Shown piece by piece: positions 63,759-64,000 of a stretch of DNA of 64,000 nucleotides. The translations under genes were made by a program, and so were the position numbers. The notes below the pieces were generated by a model that worked only from the letters and a program-made list of their open reading frames with translations, did not search any database and was not told the DNA's origin. Position 1 is the stretch's first letter; each line of letters opens with the position of its first letter. Source of the DNA: Pseudomonas sp. NC02 (lineage in GTDB: Bacteria > Pseudomonadota > Gammaproteobacteria > Pseudomonadales > Pseudomonadaceae); the NCBI RefSeq assembly GCF_002874965.1, contig NZ_CP025624.1, forward strand, positions 5,518,001 to 5,582,000, given 5' to 3'.

Positions 63759-64000
63759 TTACAGCTTGCCAGCGTTCTCGGTCAGGTAAGCCGCAACGCC
63801 TTCTGGCGAAGCGTTCATGCCCTTGTCGCCTTTTTTCCAGTTGGCAGGGCAAACTTCACCGTGCTCTTCGTGGAATTGCAGAGCGTCGACCAGACGGATC
63901 AGCTCTTCCATGTTACGGCCCAGCGGCAGGTCGTTGATGATCTGCGAGCGTACAACGCCCTTGTCGTCGATCAGGAACGCGCCACGGAATGCCACGCCGC
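63759..64000 (-). CDS. 2-Cys peroxiredoxin (AhpC/TSA family), C-terminal part, cut by window end
   Basis: About 80 C-terminal residues of a typical 2-Cys peroxiredoxin are visible: [39 protein letters not shown] with the resolving Cys, and [14 protein letters not shown]. The N-terminal half with the peroxidatic Cys lies beyond the window. In P. aeruginosa the gene after rnt is PA3529, a peroxiredoxin, so the order agrees. Confidence 0.95.
   Translation of the reverse strand, partial: GVAFRGAFLIDDKGVVRSQIINDLPLGRNMEELIRLVDALQFHEEHGEVCPANWKKGDKGMNASPEGVAAYLTENAGKL

Overview
The window looks like chromosome of a Pseudomonas of the P. fluorescens group. It is GC-rich and carries a recognisably Pseudomonas gene order: fpr/finR, dgkA/erdR, recX-recA-pncC (cinA), mutS-fdxA-rsmZ, argG, motY, pyrC, rnt and a peroxiredoxin. 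It also carries REP/REPIN palindromes of the fluorescens type, a GacA-dependent RsmZ RNA and a tail-particle (tailocin) locus at the recA/cinA-mutS site. All identifications were made by reading the sequence; no database was searched.

Layout. 1-23.4 kb is core genome: proS and a lipoprotein gene; dinB under a LexA-like box; two tandem initiator tRNA genes; mprF-acvB (aminoacyl-phosphatidylglycerol synthesis and hydrolysis); kup and rimO facing apart; small tRNA/rRNA-modification and acetyltransferase genes; the divergent fpr/finR pair; dgkA and erdR; tapT; a LOG-family gene; then recX, recA (with an SOS box) and pncC.

23.4-49.1 kb is an accessory block read entirely from the minus strand. 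It has contractile-tail genes but no capsid, terminase, portal or integrase gene, so it fits an R-type tailocin locus. It contains two complete tail modules in tandem. A P2/R-pyocin-like module (36.05-47.4 kb) is followed by a Mu/SfV-like module (24.5-36.0 kb). They share one LexA/CI-type repressor and one holin at the upstream end, and one endolysin with an Rz/Rz1 spanin pair at the downstream end. Each module has its own sheath, tube, tape measure, baseplate, spike and fibre. Each tape-measure chaperone ends in a predicted -1 frameshift: T TTA AAC in the P2-like module and T TTT TTC in the Mu-like module.

The control region between repressor and holin is the least explained part. It holds three TGCA-type inverted repeats over a good promoter, then five copies of a GGCAAGGAYGC core spaced about 22 bp, then an intrinsic terminator ahead of the holin. 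More hairpins and terminators lie inside the tail operon. This arrangement suggests that repression is combined with transcript elongation control (antitermination). That is an inference.

49.3-64 kb is core genome again: mutS, fdxA, rsmZ with its promoter and upstream GacA box, apbC, metG, an orphan soluble rnfB coupled to a 47-codon ORF and nth, a PA3496-type gene, a NarL-family regulator, argG, motY, pyrC-rnt and the end of a peroxiredoxin gene. rpoS, which adjoins fdxA/rsmZ in P. aeruginosa, is not there, so a rearrangement point lies just beyond the rsmZ regulatory region.
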